Origin: an uncultured Gammaproteobacteria bacterium
Lineage (GTDB): Bacteria > Pseudomonadota > Gammaproteobacteria > PS1 > Pseudothioglobaceae
Assembly (NCBI GenBank): GCA_902512305.1
Contig: CABXIU010000001.1
Coordinates: forward strand, 124,001-188,000
Length of the DNA: 64,000 nucleotides
Direction of reading: 5' to 3'
Positions 19,212-27,778 of this stretch are shown one piece after another. The translations under genes and the position numbers were made by a program. The stretch's first letter is position 1. Every line of letters begins with the position of its first letter. The notes under the pieces are model-generated. The model searched no databases, had not been told where the DNA came from, and saw only the letters and a program-made list of their open reading frames with translations.

Positions 19212-19961
19212 TTAGTGAGTCAATATTTGATCTAAAAATATCTGTAGCCTATCTGATTCGGCATTAGTAAAGAAGTTATCAGGGTCATTTTCTTCAACAA
19301 TTTGACCATCATCCATAAAGATTATTCTATTGGCAACTTTTCTCGCAAACCCCATCTCGTGAGTCACGCAGATCATTGTGATGCCCTCATTGGCCAGCTC
19401 AATCATTACATCAAGGACCTCTGATATCATTTCTGGGTCCAGAGCAGAAGTAGGCTCATCAAATAGCATTATTTTTGGATTTGTGCATAAAGATCTTGCT
19501 ATAGCTACCCTTTGCTGCTGACCTCCACTTAGTTGATTTGGGTACTTTTCAGCTTGGTCCTTAATGCCTACCCTATCCAATAGCTTTAGGGCTTTTTCCC
19601 TGGCTTCTTGCTTTGTTTCATTATGTACCCATATTGGAGCCAGAGTTAGGTTGTCCACTATCGTTAAATGTGGAAATAAATTGAAGTGCTGAAACACCAT
19701 GGCCACTTCACTTCTAATCTTTCTGATTTTTTGCGCGTCGTCTGTGAGCTCTGTTCCTGAGACTAATATAGACCCTTCTTGGAACTTTTCAAGAAAGTTA
19801 ACACAGCGAATTAATGTTGATTTACCACTCCCTGACGGGCCACAAACAACAATTATTTCACCCTCTTTTATATCTAAATTAATGTTTTTAAGTGCATGGA
19901 AATCCCCATACCACTTATTTAGATCTGATATTTCAATGATATTTGTTTTTTTATCACTCAT
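19212..19961 (-). CDS. aapP: General L-amino-acid ABC transporter, ATP-binding protein
   Basis: ATPase subunit of the polar amino-acid importer; 249 residues. Walker A is GPSGSGKST, the signature LSGGQQQRVAIARS and Walker B IMLFDEPTSALD, followed by the H-loop CVTHEMGFA. It is last in aapJQMP, 12 nt after aapM. The family (AapP/BztD) imports a broad range of L-amino acids and can affect efflux. Confidence 0.95.
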   Translation of the reverse strand: MSDKKTNIIEISDLNKWYGDFHALKNINLDIKEGEIIVVCGPSGSGKSTLIRCVNFLEKFQEGSILVSGTELTDDAQKIRKIRSEVAMVFQHFNLFPHLTIVDNLTLAPIWVHNETKQEAREKALKLLDRVGIKDQAEKYPNQLSGGQQQRVAIARSLCTNPKIMLFDEPTSALDPEMISEVLDVMIELANEGITMICVTHEMGFARKVANRIIFMDDGQIVEENDPDNFFTNAESDRLQIFLDQILTH

Positions 19962-19973
19962 TTTTAGTAACCT

Positions 19974-21122
19974 TTAGTTTTTATTTTCGGTGTTAAAGCG
20001 TAACTCAAGTTTTCTTGAATAACGTGACATTGTATATAGTATAGCCCACATGACCATAGTTACAAACACAAAGCCTTCAGGCTCTCTACCAAGCCAATAT
20101 GGGTCATTACTTGTTAAATTAACCATTGCAAGCATGTCAAACAGTCCAATAATCAATACAAGCGTAGTATCTTTAAATAAGGATATTGACGAACCTACAA
20201 TATTAGGAATTGATATTTTCAAGGCTTGAGGCAGGATTATTAGTACATTCTTTTGGAGATAGCTTAAACCTATGGCATCAGCAGCCTCATATTGCCCTCT
20301 TGGAATTGCTTGTAGCCCTCCCCTAACGACTTCAGCGAAGTATGCCGCTTGAAAAAGCGCTATTCCTATAAGCGCTCTTAGGAGTTTATCAAAATAATTT
20401 CCTGATTCTAAGAATAGCGGCAGAACAAACGAAGCCATAAATAAAATAGTAATTAATGGAACTGCCCTAATAAATTCTATAAAAAGGGTAGAAAATAGCT
20501 TAATTACTTTTAAGTTAGATTGTCTGCCAAGTGCCAATAAAACACCGATTGGAAAAGAAACAATAATGCCAACTGATGCAATAATTAACGTCAATAATAA
20601 CCCACCCCATTGGTCAGTATCTACGGGAGTAAGTATGCCAAATCCTCCAGCAATTAAGACATAAGAGATTAATGGATATAAAATTATTAGAGATAGAGTT
20701 ACTCTATTCTTGTATTTATAGTTTTTGACTAGCGGTACTATCACGAATAGTAATGCTGTTAGTCCGAATACTATGTTAGGTCTCCAGGTTTCTGTTCTAG
20801 GATAGAAACCATAGGTGTACATATAGAGCTTTTCGTAGATGTATGGCCAGCAAGCACCCACCCGTCCACAATTATCATTTGTAGCCATTTCTTCACTAAA
20901 TTTAATCTCAAAGCCAAAAAAATTGACAGTTCCAAAGCTAAAGCTTGCATCAAATACCATCCAATTCAATAATGGTGGGATCAATATATAAAGCAGGTAG
21001 AGTGAGGCCAGTGTCAAGACGGAATTTATCCAGCTCGAGAATAGATTGGTTTTAAGCCATAGAACCGCACCAATCTGAGATATTGGTGGCTTTCTTGTTT
21101 CTTGTTGATCAAATACTGGCAT
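19974..21122 (-). CDS. aapM: General L-amino-acid ABC transporter, permease AapM
   Basis: Inner-membrane permease of 382 residues, the long form typical of AapM/BztC with extra N-terminal helices before the ~200-residue core. The core carries the EAA loop: EVVRGGLQAIPRGQYEAADAIGL. The N-terminal part includes a periplasmic loop with two cysteines (CGRVGACWPYIYEKLY), a hallmark of AapM. It starts 2 nt after aapQ. Confidence 0.94.
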   Translation of the reverse strand: MPVFDQQETRKPPISQIGAVLWLKTNLFSSWINSVLTLASLYLLYILIPPLLNWMVFDASFSFGTVNFFGFEIKFSEEMATNDNCGRVGACWPYIYEKLYMYTYGFYPRTETWRPNIVFGLTALLFVIVPLVKNYKYKNRVTLSLIILYPLISYVLIAGGFGILTPVDTDQWGGLLLTLIIASVGIIVSFPIGVLLALGRQSNLKVIKLFSTLFIEFIRAVPLITILFMASFVLPLFLESGNYFDKLLRALIGIALFQAAYFAEVVRGGLQAIPRGQYEAADAIGLSYLQKNVLIILPQALKISIPNIVGSSISLFKDTTLVLIIGLFDMLAMVNLTSNDPYWLGREPEGFVFVTMVMWAILYTMSRYSRKLELRFNTENKN

Positions 21123-21124
21123 AG

Positions 21125-22345
21125 TTATCTTCCCTGGATGGCCATTTTTTTATTAACATAGTTCAGCAATATGGATATAAATAGTGATATTACTAGATAA
21201 ACTAGCATCGCCATCGCTAGAATTTCAACTGCCTGCCCTACTTGATTAAGAACTGTTCCACCAAAAGCGCTCATCAGCTCTGGATAGCCGATTGCAGTAG
21301 CAAGCGATGAGTTCTTTGTAAGATTTAAATACTGGTTAATTGTTGGCGGAATTGCTACTCTTAAGGCTTGAGGTAAAATGATTAATTTTAGTGATTGGGT
21401 TGGCGTTAGTCCAATTGCAGCAGCAGCTTCTTTTTGTCCTTTATCAACAGCCTCAATGCCTGATCTGATTGCTTCTGCAATATATGTTGCGGTATAAACG
21501 CTTAGGGCAAAGGTTAACGCTAAAAACTCCGGAACAACGTTCATTCCGCCTTTTAAGTTAAATTTACCAAGGACAGAGATATCAAACTGTAATGGTGACC
21601 CAAGAACTAAAAAAACTATAATCGGCAGTCCAATAATAAAGGCAATTGAGAAAGGCCATGTGCTTGTATGCACTCCAGTTAACTCATGCTTTTTCTTATA
21701 GAATTTTTTAACAAAATAGGAAGCTATTAGTCCAACCAATAGCGCTAATACAACAACCATAAAGCCATCTTCTGGGATTGGTTTTGGCAAATAAAGTCCT
21801 CTTTGGTTAAGGAACATGATGTCAAAGAAAGCGAAGCTTTGTTTTGGATGTGGAAAAATGTTGATAAATAAGTTGTACCAAAAAAGAATTTGTAAGAGGA
21901 TAGGTATATTTCTAAAGAGTTCTATATAGCCTCCTGCAAGTTTTGCTACTAGGTAGTTGTTTGAGAGTCTAGCGATACCAATTAAGAGACCAATCAGAGT
22001 AGACAGAATTATTCCAATAAATGCTACAACAAGAGTATTTATTAATCCTACATAAAAAACACTGAAATTCGAAGATTCAGGCGTGTAGTCAACTAAATAA
22101 TTACCAAGAAAGGGCAAAATATCAAATCCAGCCCTATTTTTTAGAAATGTGAATCCAGTGTTGATCCCTCTTTCTTCGATATTGTGGAACAAGTTTCCAA
22201 TTGCAGTATAAAAAAGCCCTACTACAAGGATAAAGGTAACAACTTGGAAGAAAAATGCTCTTGCCTCGTTGTTATAAAGCAGGTCGCGAAAGTTTAACCC
22301 TCTATGTTGCGATTTACCAATAGAGTCGAGGATTAGTTTCTTCAT
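21125..22345 (-). CDS. aapQ: General L-amino-acid ABC transporter, permease AapQ
   Basis: Permease of 406 residues, of the long AapQ/BztB type. It has an N-terminal helix (about 31-51), a periplasmic loop and a core with the EAA motif AEAIRSGIEAVDKGQKEAAAAIGL. It pairs with AapM. It lies about 105 bp after aapJ, with a strong terminator hairpin in the gap, so its transcription depends on read-through from aapJ. Confidence 0.94.
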   Translation of the reverse strand: MKKLILDSIGKSQHRGLNFRDLLYNNEARAFFFQVVTFILVVGLFYTAIGNLFHNIEERGINTGFTFLKNRAGFDILPFLGNYLVDYTPESSNFSVFYVGLINTLVVAFIGIILSTLIGLLIGIARLSNNYLVAKLAGGYIELFRNIPILLQILFWYNLFINIFPHPKQSFAFFDIMFLNQRGLYLPKPIPEDGFMVVVLALLVGLIASYFVKKFYKKKHELTGVHTSTWPFSIAFIIGLPIIVFLVLGSPLQFDISVLGKFNLKGGMNVVPEFLALTFALSVYTATYIAEAIRSGIEAVDKGQKEAAAAIGLTPTQSLKLIILPQALRVAIPPTINQYLNLTKNSSLATAIGYPELMSAFGGTVLNQVGQAVEILAMAMLVYLVISLFISILLNYVNKKMAIQGR

Positions 22346-22389
22346 AAATGATTATAAATATTAAAAATTTTGAGAGGTCTTAAAAAGAA

Positions 22390-22428
22390 TAAAAAAAAAC
22401 CAGCCTGCTAAAGTATAGCAGGCTGGTT
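22390..22428 (-). terminator. Rho-independent terminator/attenuator between aapJ and aapQ
   Basis: On the minus strand a perfect 13-bp stem (AACCAGCCTGCTA arm, 5-nt loop) is followed by ten thymines. It lies 22 nt past the aapJ stop and before aapQ. This would give abundant aapJ mRNA and reduced read-through into the permease genes, a common arrangement for binding-protein transporters. Confidence 0.93.
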
Positions 22429-22450
22429 AGGGTTCTAACTAGATAATTGC

Positions 22451-23458
22451 TTATCTAAATGGAGGTGAATATAGAATTCCACCATCTGTCCATAGTGCAT
22501 TCACACCACGGGCAATACCAATCGGCGTATTAAGGCCAATATTACGCTCAAAGCTTTCAGAGTAGTTACCTACTTGCTTAACGATTTGGTAAGTCCAGTC
22601 TGGAGTCAGACCAACATACTCATGAGTACTACCAGAGCGACCCATTAGGCGCTCACGCTCAGGGTTGTTAGAAACATCGTCAACAGTTGCACTAGTAACA
22701 CCAAGCTCTTCAGCAGTAATCATAGCATTAAGAGACCATCTTACAATGTTGAACCACTGATCGTCACCTTGACGAACAACAGGACCTAAAGGCTCTTTAG
22801 AGATGATTTCTGGAAGTACGACGTGCTCTGAAGGATCATTCGCAGCAGCACGCATTGAATATAGTCCAGAAGCATCAGTTGTTAATACATCACAACGTCC
22901 AGAGTCATAGTTAGTTAGAGTTTGAGCATTTGTATCAGATACAACTGAGTTGTAGTCGATACCATTTGCTTTACCCCAGTCTGCCAGGTTCAATTCAGTA
23001 GTTGTACCTGCTTGAATACATACAGCAGCACCACTTAGTTCCATAGCGCTAGATACACCTAGTGAAGACTTAACCATGAAGCCTTGGCCATCATAGTAGT
23101 TAACACCAGCAAAGTTCAATCCTAAAGAAGCGTCACGAGTGATTGTCCATGTAGTGTTTCTTGACAACATATCGATTTCGCCAGATTGAAGTGCAGTGAA
23201 TCTTTCTTTAGCTGTTAAAGGTACAAATTTAACCTTTTGTGCGTCGCCAAGAGTTGCAGCAGCAACAGCACGACATACGTCAACGTCTACACCAGTCCAG
23301 TTACCTGCAGAGTCTGCAGCTGAAAATCCAGCTAGACCTTTAGATACACCACAAGAAACGTGACCTTTTGCTTGAACATCGCTTAAAGTGGAGGCTTGTA
23401 CACCAAGTGCACCAACGACCAGCAACGTAGCAGCAGACAATTTTAATAATTGTTTCAT
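22451..23458 (-). CDS. aapJ: General L-amino-acid ABC transporter, periplasmic binding protein
   Basis: Solute-binding protein (SBP family 3) of 335 residues. I place the start at the ATG at 23458: AAGGAG lies 7 nt upstream and the next residues (MKQLLKLSAATLLVVGALGVQA) form a Sec signal peptide. An in-frame upstream extension of 14 codons lacks these features. Family landmarks include the GxDVDVCRAVAAA segment and RNTTWTITRDASLGLNF. It captures L-amino acids in the periplasm for AapQMP. Its codons are less AT-biased than neighbours, consistent with high expression. Confidence 0.95.
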   Translation of the reverse strand: MKQLLKLSAATLLVVGALGVQASTLSDVQAKGHVSCGVSKGLAGFSAADSAGNWTGVDVDVCRAVAAATLGDAQKVKFVPLTAKERFTALQSGEIDMLSRNTTWTITRDASLGLNFAGVNYYDGQGFMVKSSLGVSSAMELSGAAVCIQAGTTTELNLADWGKANGIDYNSVVSDTNAQTLTNYDSGRCDVLTTDASGLYSMRAAANDPSEHVVLPEIISKEPLGPVVRQGDDQWFNIVRWSLNAMITAEELGVTSATVDDVSNNPERERLMGRSGSTHEYVGLTPDWTYQIVKQVGNYSESFERNIGLNTPIGIARGVNALWTDGGILYSPPFR

Positions 23459-23831
23459 ATATATCTCCTTAATGAGTTTCAAAGTATAACAATCCTTCAC
23501 AATTGAATGAGGATTAGAGAAATTTTATCACTAGTTAAAGAATAAATACCAATAATTGATAAAAAAAAATTTAAATCAATTCAACCATTAATGTGCAGTT
23601 ATTCCTATTAATTCAATAATAAAGGCATATTTAAAGTATTAAAAGTTGAATTTAATTCAATTTAATTTTATCGATTAAATATACAAATTCGTTTAATTAT
23701 TGGATCATATTTTTAAAATACTATCAAATTATCCTAGTTTATTAAATATAAATATTACTCTTAAAATCAATGAGTTATATCTATATTAGTTATTTAATAC
23801 ATCTATTTTTCGTTGTTTTTTATGTAAACTA

Positions 23832-23867
23832 TAGTTATTTTTTACCTATAGTGGTATAAAATAACTA
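23832..23867. promoter_or_regulatory. Inverted repeat upstream of HTH-nadE (possible operator)
   Basis: TAGTTATTTT (23832-23841) and AAAATAACTA (23858-23867) are perfect reverse complements with a 16-bp spacer. It ends 26 bp before the nadE ATG. A candidate -10 (TATAAT, 23876-23881) follows directly, so a protein bound here would sit over the promoter. Binding by the HTH domain of the downstream protein is inference. Confidence 0.5.
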
Positions 23868-23875
23868 ATATTGAG

Positions 23876-23881
23876 TATAAT
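23876..23881 (+). promoter_or_regulatory. nadE: Candidate -10 element for nadE
   Basis: A consensus TATAAT lies 12 nt before the nadE ATG. Transcription from it would give a leader of about six nucleotides or a leaderless mRNA, in keeping with the absence of a Shine-Dalgarno. No good -35 is seen, so activation or an alternative upstream promoter (TATAAA at 23855) is possible. Confidence 0.4.
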
Positions 23882-23893
23882 TAACTACGATTT

Positions 23894-25768
23894 ATGAATG
23901 TCAAAACAACTGAATACCTTGCTATGGTGCGTAATAAAACGGGTTTTTCGGACTATAAAATAGCTAAAGAATATGATATAAATCAATCAAATTTGAGTAA
24001 ATATAGCTCTGGAAAGGCTGCTTTAAGTGAAACACATGCCTGGTTATTCGCTAATATTCTTGATGTTGATCCTGCTGAGGTTGTTGCAAACACTAAGTTA
24101 GAGCATGCAATTAATACTGGAAATAATTCAAAGGCTAAATTTTGGCAGGAACAACTAAATAAAATTTTTTCTGAAACTCAGCCAATTAATATTCAAATCG
24201 CTCAAATTAACCCTATTGTTGGTGATATTCAAACTAATGCACAAAAAATTCTTGATTTAACAAATGAGGCAAATGAAATTGGAGTTCACCTTATTGCTTT
24301 TCCTGAGCTCGCACTAACTGGTTATCCACCTGAGGATCTTTTGTTCCGTGATGGTTTTATTAGTCAAATTCAAGATGAGATTGATAATTTATGTAATTTG
24401 ATACCATCATCCATCTCAGTTTTGTTTGGTGCACCTAATAAAATTGATGATGCGCTTTTTAATAGCGCCTATCTTATTCAAAATAATAGAATTCAAAGCA
24501 TCTATAACAAGCAAGAACTACCCAATTATGGTGTTTTTGATGAAAAGCGTTATTTTTCTTCTGGTACTGACCCATTAATTTTTCAATGTCAAAATACTAA
24601 AATTGGTGTTTTAATTTGTGAAGATCAATGGATAGATGGCCCAATAAATAGACTATGTCAATCTAATATTGATATGGTGATTTCACTCAATGCCTCTCCT
24701 TTTCAACTGGATAAGCAGGATGAGCGTATCAATATTTGTAAAAAGTATGCGTTGGAATTTGATATTTCCTTTATTTACATTAATATGGTTGGTGGTCAAG
24801 ATGAGGTAGTGTTTGATGGAAATTCTTTTGTTGTTGATAATAAAGGTGAATTAACTCTGCAATTTCCAGCATTTGAAGAATTGTGCTTAATTCATAGCGA
24901 ATTAAGACCATTAGAGAATATATTGAGTGATGAATCAACTATTTACTCAGCTATCGTTTTGGCAACCAGAGACTACATTCAAAAGAATTCTTTTGGTGGA
25001 GCATTAATTGGCCTTTCTGGAGGTATTGATTCTGCTTTAACCCTTGCAATAGCTGTTGATGCGATTGGTGCGGATAATGTGCATGCAGTAATGATGCCTT
25101 ATGAATACACCTCTGATATGAGTCTGACTGACTCAAAGCTTCAAGCTAAAACTCAAGGTGTTGAATTTTCAATTATTGATATTCACTCTATGATTGATTC
25201 ATTTAATGCCTCTTTGGCTGATTCATTTGAAAATACTTCTGTTGATACTACCGAAGAAAATATTCAATCTCGTGTTCGAGGCACCCTTCTAATGGCTTTA
25301 TCAAATAAATATCACAAAATTGTTCTTGCCACTGGCAATAAATCTGAAATGGCTGTTGGTTATGCAACACTCTATGGAGATATGTGTGGAGGCTTTGCGC
25401 CATTAAAAGATATTTCTAAAACTATGGTATATCGGCTTTCTAAGTATCGCAATACGTTGTCAGAAGTGATACCTGATCGAGTTATAAGCAGACCTCCTTC
25501 GGCTGAGTTAGCGCCTAATCAGGTTGATCAAGACTCACTACCTCCATATGATATCCTAGATGACATTTTAATGAGATTTGTTGAAATGAAGGAATCTGTA
25601 GGCCAGATTATTGAAAACGGCCACAGTCCTGAAAATGTTAATAAAATCACTTCTTTAATATTAAAGAATGAGTATAAACGAAGACAATCAGCTCCAGGTC
25701 CAAAAATCAGTTCTAATGCTTTTGGTAAGGAAAGAAGATACCCTATGACTTCAAAATTTAGACCTTAA
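23894..25768 (+). CDS. nadE: Glutamine-dependent NAD+ synthetase with N-terminal HTH domain
   Basis: Amidates nicotinic acid adenine dinucleotide to NAD+ using glutamine. Residues ~98-350 are a nitrilase-type glutaminase with Glu138 (FPELALTGYPPEDL), Lys206 and Cys242 (LICEDQW); ~360-624 are the ATP-pyrophosphatase synthetase with SGGIDS at 375-380. The usual ~540-residue enzyme begins at the equivalent of INIQIAQINP (98). Here ~92 extra residues precede it and look like a Cro/CI-type (DUF3693-like) helix-turn-helix: SDYKIAKEYDINQSNLSKYS, then helix 4 and DVDPAEVV. The frame is open throughout and there is no ATG or good start at the glutaminase boundary, so the fusion appears genuine. It is convergent with pabB. 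Confidence 0.93.
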   Translation: MNVKTTEYLAMVRNKTGFSDYKIAKEYDINQSNLSKYSSGKAALSETHAWLFANILDVDPAEVVANTKLEHAINTGNNSKAKFWQEQLNKIFSETQPINIQIAQINPIVGDIQTNAQKILDLTNEANEIGVHLIAFPELALTGYPPEDLLFRDGFISQIQDEIDNLCNLIPSSISVLFGAPNKIDDALFNSAYLIQNNRIQSIYNKQELPNYGVFDEKRYFSSGTDPLIFQCQNTKIGVLICEDQWIDGPINRLCQSNIDMVISLNASPFQLDKQDERINICKKYALEFDISFIYINMVGGQDEVVFDGNSFVVDNKGELTLQFPAFEELCLIHSELRPLENILSDESTIYSAIVLATRDYIQKNSFGGALIGLSGGIDSALTLAIAVDAIGADNVHAVMMPYEYTSDMSLTDSKLQAKTQGVEFSIIDIHSMIDSFNASLADSFENTSVDTTEENIQSRVRGTLLMALSNKYHKIVLATGNKSEMAVGYATLYGDMCGGFAPLKDISKTMVYRLSKYRNTLSEVIPDRVISRPPSAELAPNQVDQDSLPPYDILDDILMRFVEMKESVGQIIENGHSPENVNKITSLILKNEYKRRQSAPGPKISSNAFGKERRYPMTSKFRP

Positions 25769-25777
25769 GAAAGTTTA

Positions 25778-27067
25778 TTATTCAAAAACTTTAATTAAAC
25801 CCTGAGCCTTATGCCTTGTTTCTGCTAACTCATTTATAGGGTCAGAATCAAAGACAATCCCTGCACCAGCCCTAAATGTTAAGGTTTGATCTTTATGAAT
25901 AAAGCTTCTAATTAGTATATTGAAATCCATCTTACCATTTTGACTTACATACCCTACGGATCCAGTGTAAGCCTCTCTTGGCATTTGCTCAAGTTCACTA
26001 ATTATTTCCATGCAACGCACTTTAGGGCAACCTGTTATTGTCCCTCCAGGGAATAAAGCCTTAACAATTCCCTTTATGCCAATACTTTTACGAAGATTTC
26101 CTTTAATATTAGAGACTATGTGATGAACATATGGGTAAGTCTCTAATGTCATAATTTCATTAACAAAAACGCTTCCATATTCGCACACCCTTCCCATGTC
26201 ATTCCTTTCAAGATCTAAAAGCATTACATGTTCAGCTATTTCCTTTGGATGGCTGATTAGATTTTCTTTTTGAATATTGTCTGAATCCCCTTTTCCTCTT
26301 GGATGGGTTCCTGCAATTGGTCTGGTCTCTAAAATGCCATCATTCACACTAAATAAACGCTCTGGAGAAGATGAGATAATGCTGAAATTCTCATATTGAA
26401 TTAATGCAGAAAATGGCGCTGGATTAGCTTTTTTGAGTTTGTTGTAAATGATTGCTGAATCAAGATTAGAGCTTAAATCAAAAGACCATTTTCTTGATAA
26501 ATTTACTTGGAATACATCACCTGCAAAAATATAATCTAGACTGTTATTAACCCCTTGTATAAACTTTTTTTCATTTTCTTCAGATATATCGCCATTAATA
26601 GCCTCACTTGGAATTTTATTTAATATTTTGATATCTGATAATATTTGATTAATCCGAGAAATATCACTGTCTTCATCATAAATAAATGTTTTACTTAGCT
26701 CGTGATCAATATAAATAGCAGTAGGCATCTTAACTGCATACGCTATTGGAAGATTTGATTTTTGATGTTTAGAGGCTAATTTAGGCTCAATTTGACCAAT
26801 CAACTCATATGAGAGGTAAACAAACCAGCCGCCTGTAAAAGGAAGGTCTAAGTCAGTATCTTTTTGGATACATAGGTCATCGAGTTTATTTAAAAAATCG
26901 AAATCTGAAAATTCATCTAATACGATACTTTCTTGTGGGAAGGCAAATAATATTGAGTAACGATTATTTTCGTTGTGATTTACACTTTCTAATAAAAATG
27001 GATATCTTTCTTTATTGAGATAACAAATAGCAGCTAAATCAATTTGTTGTATTTCATGAATTGACAC
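25778..27067 (-). CDS. pabB: Aminodeoxychorismate synthase component I
   Basis: Makes 4-amino-4-deoxychorismate from chorismate for folate synthesis; 429 residues (E. coli 453). The chorismate-binding C-terminal half carries SSSPERLFSV, ETRPIAGTHPRG, LLDLERNDMGRV and PGGTITGCPKVRCMEII. The PIAGT segment fits PabB and salicylate-type enzymes; the N-terminal domain matches PabB better than TrpE, and no trpG/trpD neighbour is present. No glutaminase is fused, so PabA is supplied elsewhere. It lies 4 nt after cpoB. Confidence 0.88.
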   Translation of the reverse strand: MSIHEIQQIDLAAICYLNKERYPFLLESVNHNENNRYSILFAFPQESIVLDEFSDFDFLNKLDDLCIQKDTDLDLPFTGGWFVYLSYELIGQIEPKLASKHQKSNLPIAYAVKMPTAIYIDHELSKTFIYDEDSDISRINQILSDIKILNKIPSEAINGDISEENEKKFIQGVNNSLDYIFAGDVFQVNLSRKWSFDLSSNLDSAIIYNKLKKANPAPFSALIQYENFSIISSSPERLFSVNDGILETRPIAGTHPRGKGDSDNIQKENLISHPKEIAEHVMLLDLERNDMGRVCEYGSVFVNEIMTLETYPYVHHIVSNIKGNLRKSIGIKGIVKALFPGGTITGCPKVRCMEIISELEQMPREAYTGSVGYVSQNGKMDFNILIRSFIHKDQTLTFRAGAGIVFDSDPINELAETRHKAQGLIKVFE

Positions 27068-27071
27068 TTAA

Positions 27072-27722
27072 TTAGAGACTTTGAAGTAATTCAGTCGCTT
27101 TATTTGATAAAGAATGGTTAGAGTAATCATCTATCAATTTAGACAACAATAACTTTGCTTCATTAATTTCATTGAGCTCTATATAAACCTTTGATAATTC
27201 ATAGAGAGAGTCTGCAAATTTTGCATGGTTTTGACCTATTGATTGATATTCTATGTAAGATTTTTTAGATTCTAAAAAAGACCCATTGAAAAAGTAGGCG
27301 CGACCAAGCCAAAGCCTTGTATCAATAGCACTTAATGCACTTGGTGAAGTTTCAAGATAAGCTAAAAAAAGTTTAATTGATTTTTCATAATTACCAAGAA
27401 CAAAAGAGTTTTTACCATCGCTAAATAGCTTTGCAGGCTTGTTGTTTTGACTGGCTGAAGTTGATTTTACAGTTTGATCGCTATTAGTTCGATTCAACTC
27501 AATCATTTGGAGTAACTCATTGATTTTTTCTGAGTTGACTCTTTGGTTTTCTCTAAGAATTTCAATCTCGTCTTTCAATGAAAGAATTTCATTATTAAGA
27601 GTTTTTACCTCTTTGTTGATTTTGAGGATTGCCAAATCAAGATTTAAACCTTCATTAGCAAACACACCAAAACTTAATAATGGCAGGACACACAATGTAA
27701 ATTTAAGTAATGCCTTTTTCAT
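27072..27722 (-). CDS. cpoB: Tol-Pal system protein CpoB (YbgF)
   Basis: Periplasmic protein that links Tol-Pal function to PBP1B during constriction. A signal peptide (MKKALLKFTLCVLPLLSFGVFA) is followed by a coiled coil (about 20-70 of the mature region, heptads in LNNEILSLKDEIEILREN) and three TPR units (KLFSDGKNSFVLGNYEKSI onward). I use the ATG at 27722; a TTG four codons upstream is also open. It follows tolB-pal, the normal order, by 44 nt. Confidence 0.92.
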   Translation of the reverse strand: MKKALLKFTLCVLPLLSFGVFANEGLNLDLAILKINKEVKTLNNEILSLKDEIEILRENQRVNSEKINELLQMIELNRTNSDQTVKSTSASQNNKPAKLFSDGKNSFVLGNYEKSIKLFLAYLETSPSALSAIDTRLWLGRAYFFNGSFLESKKSYIEYQSIGQNHAKFADSLYELSKVYIELNEINEAKLLLSKLIDDYSNHSLSNKATELLQSL

Positions 27723-27778
27723 CAGACGAGCCAATAGATAAGTTAAATAAGTTAAAAATTGACTTGAAGTCTAGTATT

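Larger units (their letters stand above)
23459..23893. other. 435-bp divergent intergenic region, aapJ/nadE
   Basis: A very AT-rich control region between divergent aapJ and nadE. The aapJ ribosome site is at its left edge. The right 70 bp hold two CTATAG palindromes 17 bp apart and a perfect 10-bp inverted repeat ahead of nadE. I see no coding sequence and no recognisable NtrC, Lrp or riboswitch element. Confidence 0.6.

Noticed and set aside
23459-23500. 14-codon N-terminal extension of aapJ
   Set aside because: It lies before a perfect signal peptide start with AAGGAG; the extension itself covers that ribosome site.
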